From Bifidobacterium catenulatum PV20-2 (lineage in GTDB: Bacteria > Actinomycetota > Actinomycetes > Actinomycetales > Bifidobacteriaceae), in NCBI RefSeq assembly GCF_000800455.1, contig NZ_CP007456.1:1488001-1552000 (forward strand): a stretch of DNA of 64,000 nt. Reading direction: 5' to 3'. How positions within the stretch are numbered: position 1 is the stretch's first letter; each line of letters begins with the position of its first letter. Under the pieces are notes generated by a model. It was given only the letters and a program-made list of their open reading frames with translations, ran no database searches and was not told the DNA's origin. Of the stretch, positions 11,101 through 19,314 are shown piece after piece. The position numbers and the translations under genes are program-made.

Positions 11101-12191
11101 TTCTTCACGTGAAGCTTGTACGAGATTCTCCCCCTCGGAGCCTCGATGCCCTTCAACCCCTTGGAACGGTCCGGCCAACGCATCGACACCATCGCTCCGA
11201 CGTGGAGCTGACGGCCCGACACCTTGCCTTGGGTCTTGTTGGGCGCGGACGCGTCGCCCGTGCCGAAATCATAGACCCCGCCCCCCACGGTGTAGGTCTT
11301 CAGACTCACGTTCAGGTTGAGTTTCGCGCTGACGGTCACGTCGGCGGGCGTGTCCTCGGCCCGTTTGTGCGTGCCCGTGTTCGTCGGGTTCGAGGCGTCC
11401 CATGCGGGCCACGCCTTCACGGTCGGATGGAACCGGTAGCCGTGGGGCGCGCCCTTGACGGCGACCGACAGGCCGATGGAACCGGTGCCGGGGTTCACGG
11501 TCGGCGACTGGCTGGTCGGCTCCAACAGACGGTAGCAGGTGTACACCTGCGTGACGGTCCCGTCGATGGTTTCCGTGGTGAGTTTCGGCTCGTAGCCGGG
11601 CGTATGGTCCACCCAGCCCATCTTCTCCGCGTCGAACGTGACCTTGTCCTTCGGGTAGGGCAGTTCGAACCGGAAGCCGACGCGCGTGCGCCGATAATAA
11701 TCCATGGTCGAGTCGGGGGTGAGCGTGTACTCGTAATCGTAGGTCACCGTATCGTACGAGCGGACGATGTCGTTGGTCTCGTCCTTGTCGTCGCCGCGTT
11801 CGTTGTCCTTGTCGAACGGCGCGGTGCCGGTGATGCGGTCGGTGAGCCTGAGCCTGCTCACGGCGGCGCTGTCCGTGTCGAGCATGTCGTGGATGGTCAC
11901 GTCCGGCGCGGCCTGACCCGCGTCCGCCTGCGGAGCGGATTGCGCGGGCGCACCGGTGTCGGATTGTTTGTCCGCCCCGGTTCCGGCCTCGTCGCCGGAA
12001 CCGGTGTCGGGTTTCGTCGCGGCCTCGTCGCCGCCCGTGTCCGTCTTCACGTCGGGTTCGGCTTGGATTCGCGTGGACGTGCCCATGGTCGTATCGTCCG
12101 CATACGCGGCGGACACGGCCGACGCGCCTGAGCCGAACAGCGTCGCGGTCGCGAGTATGAGCGCGGCGACCTTTCTCAGACCGGGTTTCAT
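5190..12191 (-). CDS. Giant wall-anchored pilin-like surface protein with isopeptide-domain repeats
   Basis: 2333 aa. Start at MKPGLRKVAAL (ATG 12191, GAAAGGAAC upstream) gives a normal signal peptide ending near VSAAYA. Order: Asp/Thr/Gly-rich low-complexity stalk (about residues 40-90); a large N-terminal region of unclear fold; an isopeptide-forming fimbrial-type domain around IKDTLPAGLTYVDGS; an SdrD B-like segment starting VNGVAWFDLDHDGVRED; then seven FctA/Spy0128-type pilin domains of about 125-135 aa, each closing in FTNTY or a variant (coding near 7765, 7390, 7020, 6630, 6215, 5820 and 5350). These domains are known to form internal Lys-Asn bonds. The C-terminus has a sortase-type signal LAKTG, a hydrophobic helix and RRRGNQ. 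It is probably covalently attached to peptidoglycan and displayed as an adhesin or stalk. No class C sortase is nearby, so polymerisation into pili is not supported. Confidence 0.85.
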   Translation of the reverse strand: MKPGLRKVAALILATATLFGSGASAVSAAYADDTTMGTSTRIQAEPDVKTDTGGDEAATKPDTGSGDEAGTGADKQSDTGAPAQSAPQADAGQAAPDVTIHDMLDTDSAAVSRLRLTDRITGTAPFDKDNERGDDKDETNDIVRSYDTVTYDYEYTLTPDSTMDYYRRTRVGFRFELPYPKDKVTFDAEKMGWVDHTPGYEPKLTTETIDGTVTQVYTCYRLLEPTSQSPTVNPGTGSIGLSVAVKGAPHGYRFHPTVKAWPAWDASNPTNTGTHKRAEDTPADVTVSAKLNLNVSLKTYTVGGGVYDFGTGDASAPNKTQGKVSGRQLHVGAMVSMRWPDRSKGLKGIEAPRGRISYKLHVKNVFRDDDADHTKHAGERKWQPLLWDRLHDGYSSSHVRAVDSFDHSTWWFPFSITAGAVNENSVLDGDVSYDEGTTDDDGTTIEVSFDGYDVANYPCRNTWGDKGVCSTDYMDSTGTVQQVAPLHVDNFVFILPTTRDGKTAAQYYGKGQTGIVSAYDRSLTADTESGYSLPSSKDNGNQTVTNDDSTTFDYAVLLHGRFNQSLYYTSCASTDCGRQDASTTGRWQDPEREQGSDRVLAGKSIGIMSSTENNLGTVGDGRVIGYHLMKWDPTVMTPLAAENNPSKPYMVKITVSTWGARWSGSDTIDGNSSAPVIWGVRPDGGNFPDDKSQAKASYEDFDWYDTYAEASKHGLVLAATVCDTRVWDSTRTTLGQRVASGLTLPVRIKDTAVGRTAQITGQVDFWTRAKLAKANGLDANSDDIAPWVSFVSKVGRLRYRDFVGEYGNADLHVDGKNYVKATFSEDGSYQGGDTAGNVKGDTLYVVGEQPHVGKSTAQSGDDGTSAKTVYDLDKEQRYVDWVVTASAETQASSTGGGYVTDYHIKDTLPAGLTYVDGSSYVGGTYAEHDHGQQRGTVTGGQSITPKISRNKDGTTTLEYVVNGAKADSSTKTRLHFTTMIGDASDPDNDAKNNQQYMNHVEIRSKRAMGEPRSMLGQTADYTVRVSRTRATALATRADPLLNDIERPLGYRNMLGNFSKDEKTNPYAVDIMPYNKGLNQSNYHGDYALTGLTVKAGAGASMNGVKVYFTTDQKWRNVDATKITREQVQQWTEATVNATTGKVAIPDGYSKPVAWAFTSPSLPANARYDFILSIKPTGNSAADAYVNRWADGDNKVDAVAQVVERKVNGVAWFDLDHDGVREDTDRLLPDVNVTLVDGNGRTVTSVNGKPCATTTDRNGHYEIGSIPAGSGFKLRFTPKTGTDWSRLHVTVKNAKDASEATDSDSDQENDSHGNMVAGVITLKPFPALDEMTSAVYEDPNEDHGMSGTLMLATPATFKAVKVLDGRPNGAWTDRDRYVADVTALDGAPANAVPASITFADNRTQTLQINSNAFAKDGVYRYQVRERRGDNPGIAYDDRTWILTVTVADDLTTFTRRITANTTCDGVQSDAIQFTNTYAPKDVTVTLTARKMFGDANNSHAKLTDFQFQLFDNERAVGVPVQTVNAAEDGTIRFQPLTFTASQLKGNKSKTFTYTVREIRQSAGGVNYDSHMGMWQITVTDDLTGQLKAQTRTNAAYPTTFTNTYQAKPVSVQFRAHKTLADPDHTGVQLQAGQYEFTCVEDKTGGQVGTVKTNDQRGDVLFDTISYTKTGVYDYTLSEVQGDRGGITYDATKHHVRVTVTDNGEGQLLADVKYDNGTNIPEFTNTYHAQPATDNPTAVKKMTSSKGNKYTLKGEDFAFTLQQQSAPANVSNADQTKRNNQQGNIRFDQLSFPLVGTYVFTMSEQDTTVPGVTKDGTVATITYVVKDVDHTGKLAVVSKTVTPTTGANGKNITFTNHYSPKNVGYSISGVKNIVNTDTATSRVPQDGEFKFQLNAVSAHDSGGNAISMNDMPMPAGSQNGTVTVTNKGSGFTFGQMVYTMPGVYTYHVKELAGTDKTIGYSTQEYDVTVTVTDNGGMLAATADSQTNDIRFDNTYTPTPVDVTVKADKHLTGRALNDGEFTAELKDMDGNTLQSKRFKRTTGSEAKADEGDGTLTFDKLTFDKTGIYKYTVDETDTQLGGVTYDTTSHTVTVTVTEDADSHTLTAKTEYSTENGSEDGIRFTNTYQPQNVLVELTARKRLTGRELKADEFEFELVDKTGKVIDTERNDKDGDIRFKPLTYGRDNNGIDDCGEHRYVIRERNTGEKNVTYDRTEHHVTVTVGDDLQGNLTAKVEYDPTDGKTKDSSATPTDKTKGDAVGDKPSTTPGMVTITGTRPEFTNSYIPPATPAIVKTIRQLAKTGVSAPTVALAAFTLLGVGLMLFRRRGNQTETARHRK

Positions 12192-12427
12192 CGCTTTTCG
12201 GTTCCTTTCGGGGATGTGCCGTGACAAGTGGAGGGAAGTATGAATACGGCTGTTCTAATGGTGTGGAGGATGGGTCCCAAGTACGGTTTGCAGGAGAGTT
12301 CCCGGGACCCGTCCCCCGGTTTTCGTCCTTCCCGGCTCACGCCGTCCGACCGTCTCCGGTCAGGTGACGGTGATTCGTCGGGGAGGACGAAGTCTGTGGT
12401 TCATTCGGGCATGTGAAGTCAATGGAG

Positions 12428-12465
12428 GGCGTTCCGGCCGTCATCGGACGACGAGGCCGGAACGC
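12428..12465 (-). terminator. GC-rich stem-loop just after the adhesin stop
   Basis: Arms GGCGTTCCGGCC and GGCCGGAACGCC, 12 bp perfect, loop about 15 bases, 8 bases downstream of the adhesin stop codon. There is no T-run, so it is either a U-less actinobacterial terminator or an mRNA 3'-end structure. The rest of 12192-12472 holds the pilin gene's ribosome site and no other gene. Confidence 0.5.
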
Positions 12466-12472
12466 CTCGGGG

Positions 12473-15400
12473 TCACTTGCCCGCGTTCGCGGCCGTGTGG
12501 CGGCCGGAACCCTGTGCGCGGTGGCGCTTGCGGAACACGAGCAGGGAGCCGCCGGCGAGCAGCACCGCCAGGGCGCCGCCGGCAAGGCCGAGCACGGCCG
12601 TGCCGGTGGAGGCCAACGGCTTGGCACGGTATCCGTTCCAGTCGTCCGTGTTGGATTCCACGGTGGTGTCCTCGCACAGGGTCCTGTCGCCGACCTTGAC
12701 CTGCTTGAGGCCGGTCGTGTCGGACGCGTCGCCGTCGACCTTCGTGTCGCCGGTCTGGTCGCCGTCGGTGGACTGCTGGCCGCCGAACTGGTCGGTGACG
12801 GGGCATTCGACGAGCGGCGTGCCGGTGACCTTGACACGGTCGGTGTGCTTGCCGCCCTGCTCGACGCCCTTGAGGGTGCCGGTGATGATGGTGGATTCGC
12901 CGGGCTTGAGCACGAGGGTGTCCCAGTTGTCCGGATACTTCAGGTCCGTGACGTCGCCCTCGCCCGCGATGGTCCTGTCGACCATCTTGAGGTCCTTGGC
13001 GAGATACCAGGCGCCCTCATCGGTCGAGGAGTCCGTCTTGGACGTGTTGGTGATCTTGAACGCGATCTGCTGGCTGTCGCCGGCCATCTGCAACGCGTCC
13101 TTCACGTCGTCGCGGTCGCCGGCCTGTTCGCCGGAGGCCACGTCGTACTTCTCGATGTGGATCGACGGGGTCATGTCCGGGGTGCGGGTCCACACGATGT
13201 TGGATTCGAACTCCTTGTCGTTGAAGTATTCGGTGAACCGGTTTTCGACGCGGTCGGAGACCTTCAGGCGCTTGCATTGGATGTACGCGCGCCAGCCGTT
13301 CTCGTGGCTATTGTCCGCGGACACGAGGGTACGGTACGCTTCGGTCGCTTCGACGGTGACCACGCCGTTGGCGTCGGCCGCGGCGTCGAACAGGTCGCCG
13401 CCGAACTTCGAGGAGTCGAAGCCGCTGCCGGCGAGCTTGTCGCCCTTCGCGGCGATCACCTTGCCGTCCCTGTACAGGTCACGGCTCGCGTACACGGCCC
13501 ACTGGCCCGTGTACTGGTCGTACTCGGTGTTCAGCGGGTCCACGATCCTCCACTGGTCGACCCGCGGGTAGGCGCGGCCGGCCGGGATGATGGAGCTGTC
13601 GAACAGGTAGAGGAACGTGCGGTCCTTGTACACGCTCCTGCCGTCGATGCTTTCGCCGCCGACCTTGACGGTCACGTCCTTGGCGGGGTTGATTTCCTTG
13701 AGCGGGTTGGACACCTCGTTGGTTTCCCGGGTCAGGTCGTTGGTGACCTGGATGGCCTTGTTCCTCACCGTGTAGCCGTCCTCGACCTTGACGACCTTGT
13801 ACGGCATGACGATCCGGTATTCCTGGCCGAGGAGGTTCTGGTCGATGCTCGGATCGGAAAGCGGATCATGCTTGGACGAGGACGCGTAGGCGGCGAGGTC
13901 CGTCGGCTGGGGATCGCCCTTCACGGTGACGCCCTTCTTCGGAATCCACGTGTCCACGGTCTTCGCGTACACGTACGCGACGCCGTCCTTGATCTGGATG
14001 TTGAACTTGCCGGTCACGTCCTGGCCCTTGGAGTCGAGTACTTCGATCTTGGTTCCGTCGATGGCGAGATGCTCGTCGTCGAAATCATCGGTGATGCCGG
14101 CCTTCCACACGCGGTACGCGTTGTTGGTCTGCTTCAGGTCGAGGGTGACGACGTAGTTGCCGGTGTCACCCAGCAGCATGGTCTTCCCGTCGATGCTGAC
14201 GGACGGGTCGCCCTGCTCCTTGGACTGGTTGTCCTTCTTGGAGGGATCATGCTTCGGGGGTAGGTTGTCGACGATGTTGGACGGGGTGATCGAATTGTTC
14301 AGGGTGAGCATCCACTGGTTGTCCACCCTGCGGTCGGTCGGCGCGTCCTTCGCGACGGTGCCTTCGAAACGGACCTGGATCTGCGGGTGGGAGCCGGCCC
14401 GCCAGTGTTCGGCCACGTACTTGTCGGAGTACGTGATGGTGAACTGGTGGTTGGCGTTGTCCCAGGCGACGGTGTAGTCGCCTTCGACGCCCATCTGCGG
14501 ATCACTGGTGGTCAGCTGGTCGCCGGTGGCGAGGTCGGTGACCTCCAGGGTCTGCTGGTCGGGTTCGAGGTACCGGTCGTACGTGTCGGTGTCGCGGATG
14601 GACACGATGCGGTACGCGAGGTCCGACGGGATTTGAGGACGGGTGGTGAGCCTGTATTCGACCTTCTGGCCCGGATACACGACCTTGTCGTTCGCGTCGT
14701 TGTTCGCGCCGCCCTGGCTGCCTTCGGCGACGACCCTCTTGACGACCGGCGGAACGTAGCCGCAGATGTACGGCTCGTTGGTCGGCTGGGACTCGTTGTT
14801 GACCTTCTCGGAACCCTTGTTGGTCAGTTTCGACCCGTCTGGATTCTCGCAGAACGTGAGCTCGTCGCCCGCGTGCTTCCCGAAGTCCTTGCGGACCTGG
14901 GCCGCGCCCTTGCCGTTCGCGAAGTTCACGACGCCCGGCAGGAGCAGGCTGATCTGCTTCGGATTCTTCAATCCGGCCTGCGCGGCACGGTATTCCGGCT
15001 TCGCGGTCGCGGTGACCTTGGTGCCCGCCACGGTGATGTCGAACTGGTCGGTCACGTCACGGCCCTTGTTCGCGATGTCCGCGACGGAGGACGCCGCGTC
15101 GGTCGTGGCGTCCGCCTCGTACACGCGGATCCGCGACTGGTCGGACGCGAGGTCCCAGATGTAGTCGGCGTTCGCGTAATCATCGGTCAGTTTGATGTCG
15201 GTGACCTTGACGAGGTCGGACGCGATGACACCGTTGACGACGCTGGCGACCTGGTCGCCGTCGAGGAACTTCAACGTGTCGGCGCCGGTCTTGTTCGACC
15301 CGGTCGGATCGACCACGGCGGCCCACTTGCCGTCCTCGCCGAGACGGATCCAGCTCTTGTCCGGGTTCGGGCTCCACTCCTTGACGGGCGGCTCGTTGCC

Positions 15401-17857
15401 GGGCACGGTCTGCTGGTTCCACTTCTCCCAATCACCGTTGGTGAGCTGGACCTTCTGGCCGGCCTTGAGCGCGTCCTTGAGGAACGCGCCCTTGATGGTC
15501 ATGCGGACCTTGCGGTCGGCGGCCTGGTTGTAGGTCGTGTCGAGCAGCTCCTGCTTCGCGCTGACCCACACCCTGTCGTCCTGTTTGTGCACGTCGAACA
15601 GGTTCTTCGCGTCCTTGCCGTCGATGGTGACGGTCACGGTCGCGGAGTCGAGATCAATGTTCCTGGCGCTCTTGGAGAAATCATCGCCAAGCTCGTAGGA
15701 GCTCATCTTCCTGGCGAGGTTCCTGGGCAGCAGGCCGTTGACGGTCACGCCGAAATCGTCCTGCTGGACGAACGTGTGCGTGTCCGCGTTGACGTTGTTG
15801 GCCCACGCCGAGTCCTCGGCGTTCGCGGCCTGGCCCTGGTCGGCGCTCCATACCTTGTCGGGCTTCGGATTGCGCACCCAGACCGGCGGCTCGTTGGTCG
15901 GCCGGGATTCGTTGTTCCAGGTTTCGGTGGCCTTGTTGGTCAGTTTCTTCTGGTCGGCCGCGGCCTGGGCGTTCGGAACCTGCCTGACGATGCCGCCGAT
16001 GTACAGTTTGACCTTGCGGTCGGCGGTGCCGAACGCGGTCTTCGTGAGGAACGACTGCTTCGCGGTCGCGGTGGTCGTGTGCTTCGCCGTGTCGATCGTG
16101 ATGTCGAACTGGTCGGTCACGTCCTTGCCGTCCACGTACACCCTGACCTGGTCCTTGTGGTTCCAGTCGATCCACTGGGCCGACGCGGTCCAGTCGTCGG
16201 TGATCGAATAGGAGGTGAACGGGTTGAGCAGGTGCGCGGGGATGCGTCCGTTGACGACGGCGCCGATCGCGTCGCCGGTCACGAACGTGCGGTTGTCGCT
16301 GCCCTTGTCGTTCGTATGTTCCGGATCCTCGGCGTTCAACGCGCCGTTGGAGTCCAATACCCACACCTTGTCGGGCTTCGGGGTGACCTTGCCGACCTGT
16401 TCGCTGTTGCCGGTCTGGCAGTGGCTCTTGTCCGTGCTGCCGTATTCGTCGCCGGTCCAGCAGGCCTGGCTGTCGTCCGGAATGGTGTAGTCCGAACCGG
16501 TCGGGGTCGCGGACTGGGGCACGTTCAGCGTGTACTGTCCGGACGCGGGGTTCAACACGTGCGCCTTGACGATGCGCTTGCCCGGCTGGCTGTCATCGAC
16601 CGTGATGTCGGCCTTGACGGCGTTGCCGTCCTGGTCGGTCACGGTGACCTTCGAAACGTCGTCCCTGTCGGTGCCGCCGATCAGGACCTTCTGCGCGGTC
16701 ACGTCGATCGTGTCGTACAGCCAGAAATGCTCGCTCGCGTTCGACTGCGCGGTGATGTGCGCCGTGTACAAGGAACCGGACGCGATCTGCTGCGCGTCGG
16801 AAGTGACCTGCTGGCCGGCCGCGTTGGTGAGCTTCTTCGACGGCGGGGTCGGTACCGGCTTCCAGGATTCCCTCGCGTCGGCCGAGCCCGCATGGCCTGC
16901 GTCGGCCTTCATCTTGCCCTGCTTCGGGACGTTCACGTCGTAATAGTAGGAGCCGGCGGGCCAGGATTTCCATGTCTTGTCCACGTCCCTGAAACCGAAC
17001 GACACGTTTTGGGTCGTGTTGTTGTCCTGCGTGAACTGTTTGGACGCGGTGCGGGTCGTGCCGTCCAGTCCGGTCCAATGCAGGGTGATGGTGCCCGTCA
17101 CGTTCTCGCTGATCGAACTGTTGCCACGGCTCGTGGTGATCGCGTCGGACACGTCGCCGGTCGCGCCGGCCTGGGTGAACGTGCCGCCGGCCTGCGTGCT
17201 GACGGTCAGGTCGTAGTTCGGCGGTGCGGGCTGGTACTTGTCCAAAACGATCACCACGATTGACGGCTTCGAGGAAGCCCCCACATTACGGCGCATGATC
17301 GCATCCACGCTGTTCGACGGATCATCCGAGAAACCAGCAGATGTGCGGTAGCTCTGAGTACCCGCATAGTTATATGTGTTTGGCGCAACGTAGGTGTTCC
17401 AGTTGTCATACCAGCCGCCGGGCAAAGAGGGCGAATAGTAACCGGTGCCGTTGTAGATGAAGCTGCGGCCTGAGATATAGGGCACCGCGCCGACGGCGAC
17501 CACTCGGCAGTCACCATCGCCCTCGCCGGGATGACGCTGCCGGAAACCGGTCTCGCATTCCGTGCGGGCCTGGTCCAATGCGGCCTGCGCCTTCGTGACG
17601 CCATCGCCCTGCAACGCGACGCCGGCATTGTTCATGGCGGCGCGCACCGAATCAAGACTCGTGGCCGGACCCCATGCGCCCGATGCGTCGTCCTTGTACT
17701 GCCAGAACTGCAACACGTCCATGTTCCCGCCCGCGCCGGGCTGGTTTCCGCCGCCACCGCCCGCGAACGCGGTCGATGCGACGACGCCGCCGGCACCAAG
17801 CGTGGCGATCGCAGCCACCGCCGCGACACCGGCCTTCATCATCTTGCCAAAGTTCAT
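12473..17857 (-). CDS. Antigen I/II-type wall-anchored adhesin
   Basis: 1794 aa. Signal peptide residues 1-32, ending AFAGGGGG; start ATG has CGGAGG 9 bases upstream. The N-terminal third contains a possible adhesive region with paired Cys. From about residue 500 three related modules repeat, each opening with a KVW or KSW motif, a NEPPV-type linker and a VTDQFDIT-like strand. The last quarter carries the antigen I/II C2-type isopeptide domain, recognisable by SSIIPAGRAYPRVDQW, YTGQWAVYASRDLY, FDSSKFGGD and LVSADNSHENGWRAYIQC. It ends LASTG, a hydrophobic helix and RKRHR, a sortase signal with Ala in place of Pro. In conjugative plasmids of this plan (PrgB of pCF10) such proteins clump donor and recipient. 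A mating-aggregation role here is inferred from that and from the T4SS next door. It may equally bind host surfaces. Confidence 0.85.
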   Translation of the reverse strand: MNFGKMMKAGVAAVAAIATLGAGGVVASTAFAGGGGGNQPGAGGNMDVLQFWQYKDDASGAWGPATSLDSVRAAMNNAGVALQGDGVTKAQAALDQARTECETGFRQRHPGEGDGDCRVVAVGAVPYISGRSFIYNGTGYYSPSLPGGWYDNWNTYVAPNTYNYAGTQSYRTSAGFSDDPSNSVDAIMRRNVGASSKPSIVVIVLDKYQPAPPNYDLTVSTQAGGTFTQAGATGDVSDAITTSRGNSSISENVTGTITLHWTGLDGTTRTASKQFTQDNNTTQNVSFGFRDVDKTWKSWPAGSYYYDVNVPKQGKMKADAGHAGSADARESWKPVPTPPSKKLTNAAGQQVTSDAQQIASGSLYTAHITAQSNASEHFWLYDTIDVTAQKVLIGGTDRDDVSKVTVTDQDGNAVKADITVDDSQPGKRIVKAHVLNPASGQYTLNVPQSATPTGSDYTIPDDSQACWTGDEYGSTDKSHCQTGNSEQVGKVTPKPDKVWVLDSNGALNAEDPEHTNDKGSDNRTFVTGDAIGAVVNGRIPAHLLNPFTSYSITDDWTASAQWIDWNHKDQVRVYVDGKDVTDQFDITIDTAKHTTTATAKQSFLTKTAFGTADRKVKLYIGGIVRQVPNAQAAADQKKLTNKATETWNNESRPTNEPPVWVRNPKPDKVWSADQGQAANAEDSAWANNVNADTHTFVQQDDFGVTVNGLLPRNLARKMSSYELGDDFSKSARNIDLDSATVTVTIDGKDAKNLFDVHKQDDRVWVSAKQELLDTTYNQAADRKVRMTIKGAFLKDALKAGQKVQLTNGDWEKWNQQTVPGNEPPVKEWSPNPDKSWIRLGEDGKWAAVVDPTGSNKTGADTLKFLDGDQVASVVNGVIASDLVKVTDIKLTDDYANADYIWDLASDQSRIRVYEADATTDAASSVADIANKGRDVTDQFDITVAGTKVTATAKPEYRAAQAGLKNPKQISLLLPGVVNFANGKGAAQVRKDFGKHAGDELTFCENPDGSKLTNKGSEKVNNESQPTNEPYICGYVPPVVKRVVAEGSQGGANNDANDKVVYPGQKVEYRLTTRPQIPSDLAYRIVSIRDTDTYDRYLEPDQQTLEVTDLATGDQLTTSDPQMGVEGDYTVAWDNANHQFTITYSDKYVAEHWRAGSHPQIQVRFEGTVAKDAPTDRRVDNQWMLTLNNSITPSNIVDNLPPKHDPSKKDNQSKEQGDPSVSIDGKTMLLGDTGNYVVTLDLKQTNNAYRVWKAGITDDFDDEHLAIDGTKIEVLDSKGQDVTGKFNIQIKDGVAYVYAKTVDTWIPKKGVTVKGDPQPTDLAAYASSSKHDPLSDPSIDQNLLGQEYRIVMPYKVVKVEDGYTVRNKAIQVTNDLTRETNEVSNPLKEINPAKDVTVKVGGESIDGRSVYKDRTFLYLFDSSIIPAGRAYPRVDQWRIVDPLNTEYDQYTGQWAVYASRDLYRDGKVIAAKGDKLAGSGFDSSKFGGDLFDAAADANGVVTVEATEAYRTLVSADNSHENGWRAYIQCKRLKVSDRVENRFTEYFNDKEFESNIVWTRTPDMTPSIHIEKYDVASGEQAGDRDDVKDALQMAGDSQQIAFKITNTSKTDSSTDEGAWYLAKDLKMVDRTIAGEGDVTDLKYPDNWDTLVLKPGESTIITGTLKGVEQGGKHTDRVKVTGTPLVECPVTDQFGGQQSTDGDQTGDTKVDGDASDTTGLKQVKVGDRTLCEDTTVESNTDDWNGYRAKPLASTGTAVLGLAGGALAVLLAGGSLLVFRKRHRAQGSGRHTAANAGK

Positions 17858-17918
17858 GTAAATGAACCTCCGTTAACCTTGTCTGTCCATCCCCTCCCCT
17901 CAATCGTTCCGGTCATGG

Positions 17919-17950
17919 CCCCGCCGCCTTTTTTCAAGGGGTGGCGGGGC
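17919..17950. repeat. GC-rich inverted repeat upstream of the adhesin gene
   Basis: GCCCCGCC and GGCGGGGC arms with an A-rich loop (T6 on the plus strand) lie about 60 bases before the adhesin start on its mRNA. No T-run follows on the minus strand, so an untranslated-leader structure is more likely than a terminator. Within 17858-18188 no gene is seen. Confidence 0.4.
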
Positions 17951-18122
17951 TTCCGACCGCAGGAATAACGGGAGGTAGCCGCCGGTTGGCCCGGCGGCCA
18001 CCAACAAGCCTCACAGACGACACGCCGAACCACGGAGCATGGCGTCTACAAAAATCCGGAAGTATTTCCCGGCAACACGGATACACGGGAATGCGGGGAA
18101 ATGGGTTTCCTTTGCGAAATCC

Positions 18123-18163
18123 ATGGAAAAGGCCCGTACCGGTTTCCCGATACGAGCCATAAT
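18123..18163 (-). terminator. Rho-independent terminator after the coiled-coil gene
   Basis: On the minus strand GGCTCGTATCGG-gaaa-CCGGTACGGGCC is followed by TTTTCC. It lies about 25 bases after the stop at 18189, separating the maintenance block from the adhesin gene. Confidence 0.75.
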
Positions 18164-18188
18164 CAGCCAATCGTCAATCAGTGATGAA

Positions 18189-19235
18189 TCAAACCATCGC
18201 TGGACGGTGGAGGGCAGCTGTTGCCGCACCCGTGGCCTCCACTGAGGTTCGGCTTCGGGGCGGAGCCGCCGGCCGGGCGGAGCCGGACGTGGAGCCGGAG
18301 CCGGTGCCGCCCGATGTGGTGCCACGGTATGTGTTGGAGCCGGAAGTGGAGCCTTCCGTGCGCCTGTACGCGCCGCCGGAGTAGGAGGAGCCGCCGTTGT
18401 AGGCGGATTGGGCCTGCGCCTGAGCCTGGGCGGCCGCTGCGGCGGCTTGCGCATCCGCGTCCGTCTTTGCCTGGACGCTCGCGTTCACGCCATTGATGGC
18501 ATCCTCCACCGTCTTGCGCGCCCCGTCGATCTTCGCCGGATCGTTCCCGTCCTTCAGCCCGTTCGCCGCGTCGATGGCGTTCGACAATGCGTCGCGGGTG
18601 GCGTTGTCCGCGACCTTGCCGTCCGAATCCGCGAGCAGCTTCGACGCCTCGTCCAGCTTCGCCGTCAGATTCGTTTTCGCGGTTTCCAGCCTCTTCGCGG
18701 CCTTGGATTCGGTGACGGCCCTCACCGCCTTCGACAGGCTCTTCTCGTGGGTCCCGTACCAGTCGGCCTGTTCATTGAGCTTCACGGTGGCGGCATCCAG
18801 TCCTTGCGCGTCTTCGGCCACGCAGCCCTCGTATTCGGGTGCCATGGCCTTGAGCTCCTTGCCCAGGGATTCGACGGTCTTCGAGTCCTTGACCTGTTCG
18901 GCCTTGACGGCGGCGGCATCGGCGGCATCGCCGTTGAGCAGCGCGTTGTATTCGTTGGCATTGCTGCGCACGGCGTCGGCGGCGGTGGCGCACGCCTCCT
19001 TGGCCTCGGCGAGCTTCGCGCCGCTGTAAGCGTTCCAGCCGACGATGCCGGCCGCGACCAGAATCACCGCGCAGACGGCCGCGATCAGGGGCGGCAGCCA
19101 CTTCGGACACTTCCTTCCATCCTTGCCTGGCCCTGTGATGTTCTCGGCGGGTGTTTCGACGGGTTCGAGGATTTCCGTCTTGTCGTTCTCGCCCTTGAGG
19201 TTGACGAAGGCCACCGTTTTCGTGTTCGTGGTCAT
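18189..19235 (-). CDS. Membrane-anchored coiled-coil protein of unknown function
   Basis: 348 aa; ATG 19235 has GAAAGGAAC upstream and is preferred to an ATG 18 bases earlier without a site. A Lys/Glu-rich cytoplasmic N-terminus (about 45 aa) is followed by one membrane helix (LPPLIAAVCAVILVAAGIVG), then about 200 residues rich in Ala, Glu, Lys and Leu with a helical coiled-coil pattern, then AQAQAQAQ and a Ser/Gly/Thr-rich tail. I recognise no family. The likely topology is helix in the membrane and coiled coil outside. It is separated from the adhesin gene by a terminator. The last 30 residues (RPAAPPRSRTS...) look unlike the preceding Gly/Ser tail; the neighbouring frame reads a more natural Gly/Cys-rich ending, so a frameshift is possible. 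Confidence 0.7.
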   Translation of the reverse strand: MTTNTKTVAFVNLKGENDKTEILEPVETPAENITGPGKDGRKCPKWLPPLIAAVCAVILVAAGIVGWNAYSGAKLAEAKEACATAADAVRSNANEYNALLNGDAADAAAVKAEQVKDSKTVESLGKELKAMAPEYEGCVAEDAQGLDAATVKLNEQADWYGTHEKSLSKAVRAVTESKAAKRLETAKTNLTAKLDEASKLLADSDGKVADNATRDALSNAIDAANGLKDGNDPAKIDGARKTVEDAINGVNASVQAKTDADAQAAAAAAQAQAQAQSAYNGGSSYSGGAYRRTEGSTSGSNTYRGTTSGGTGSGSTSGSARPAAPPRSRTSVEATGAATAALHRPAMV

Positions 19236-19314
19236 TGGGATTGTTCCTTTCATTCGGGTTTCCGGAATGGTTCGTCCTTATGGGACCGGACCGGTTATCT
19301 GTATCGGATTGTCT

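Noticed and set aside
14387..17263. A 958-codon plus-strand frame
   Set aside because: Antisense to the antigen I/II adhesin, whose C-terminal domain motifs settle the coding strand.
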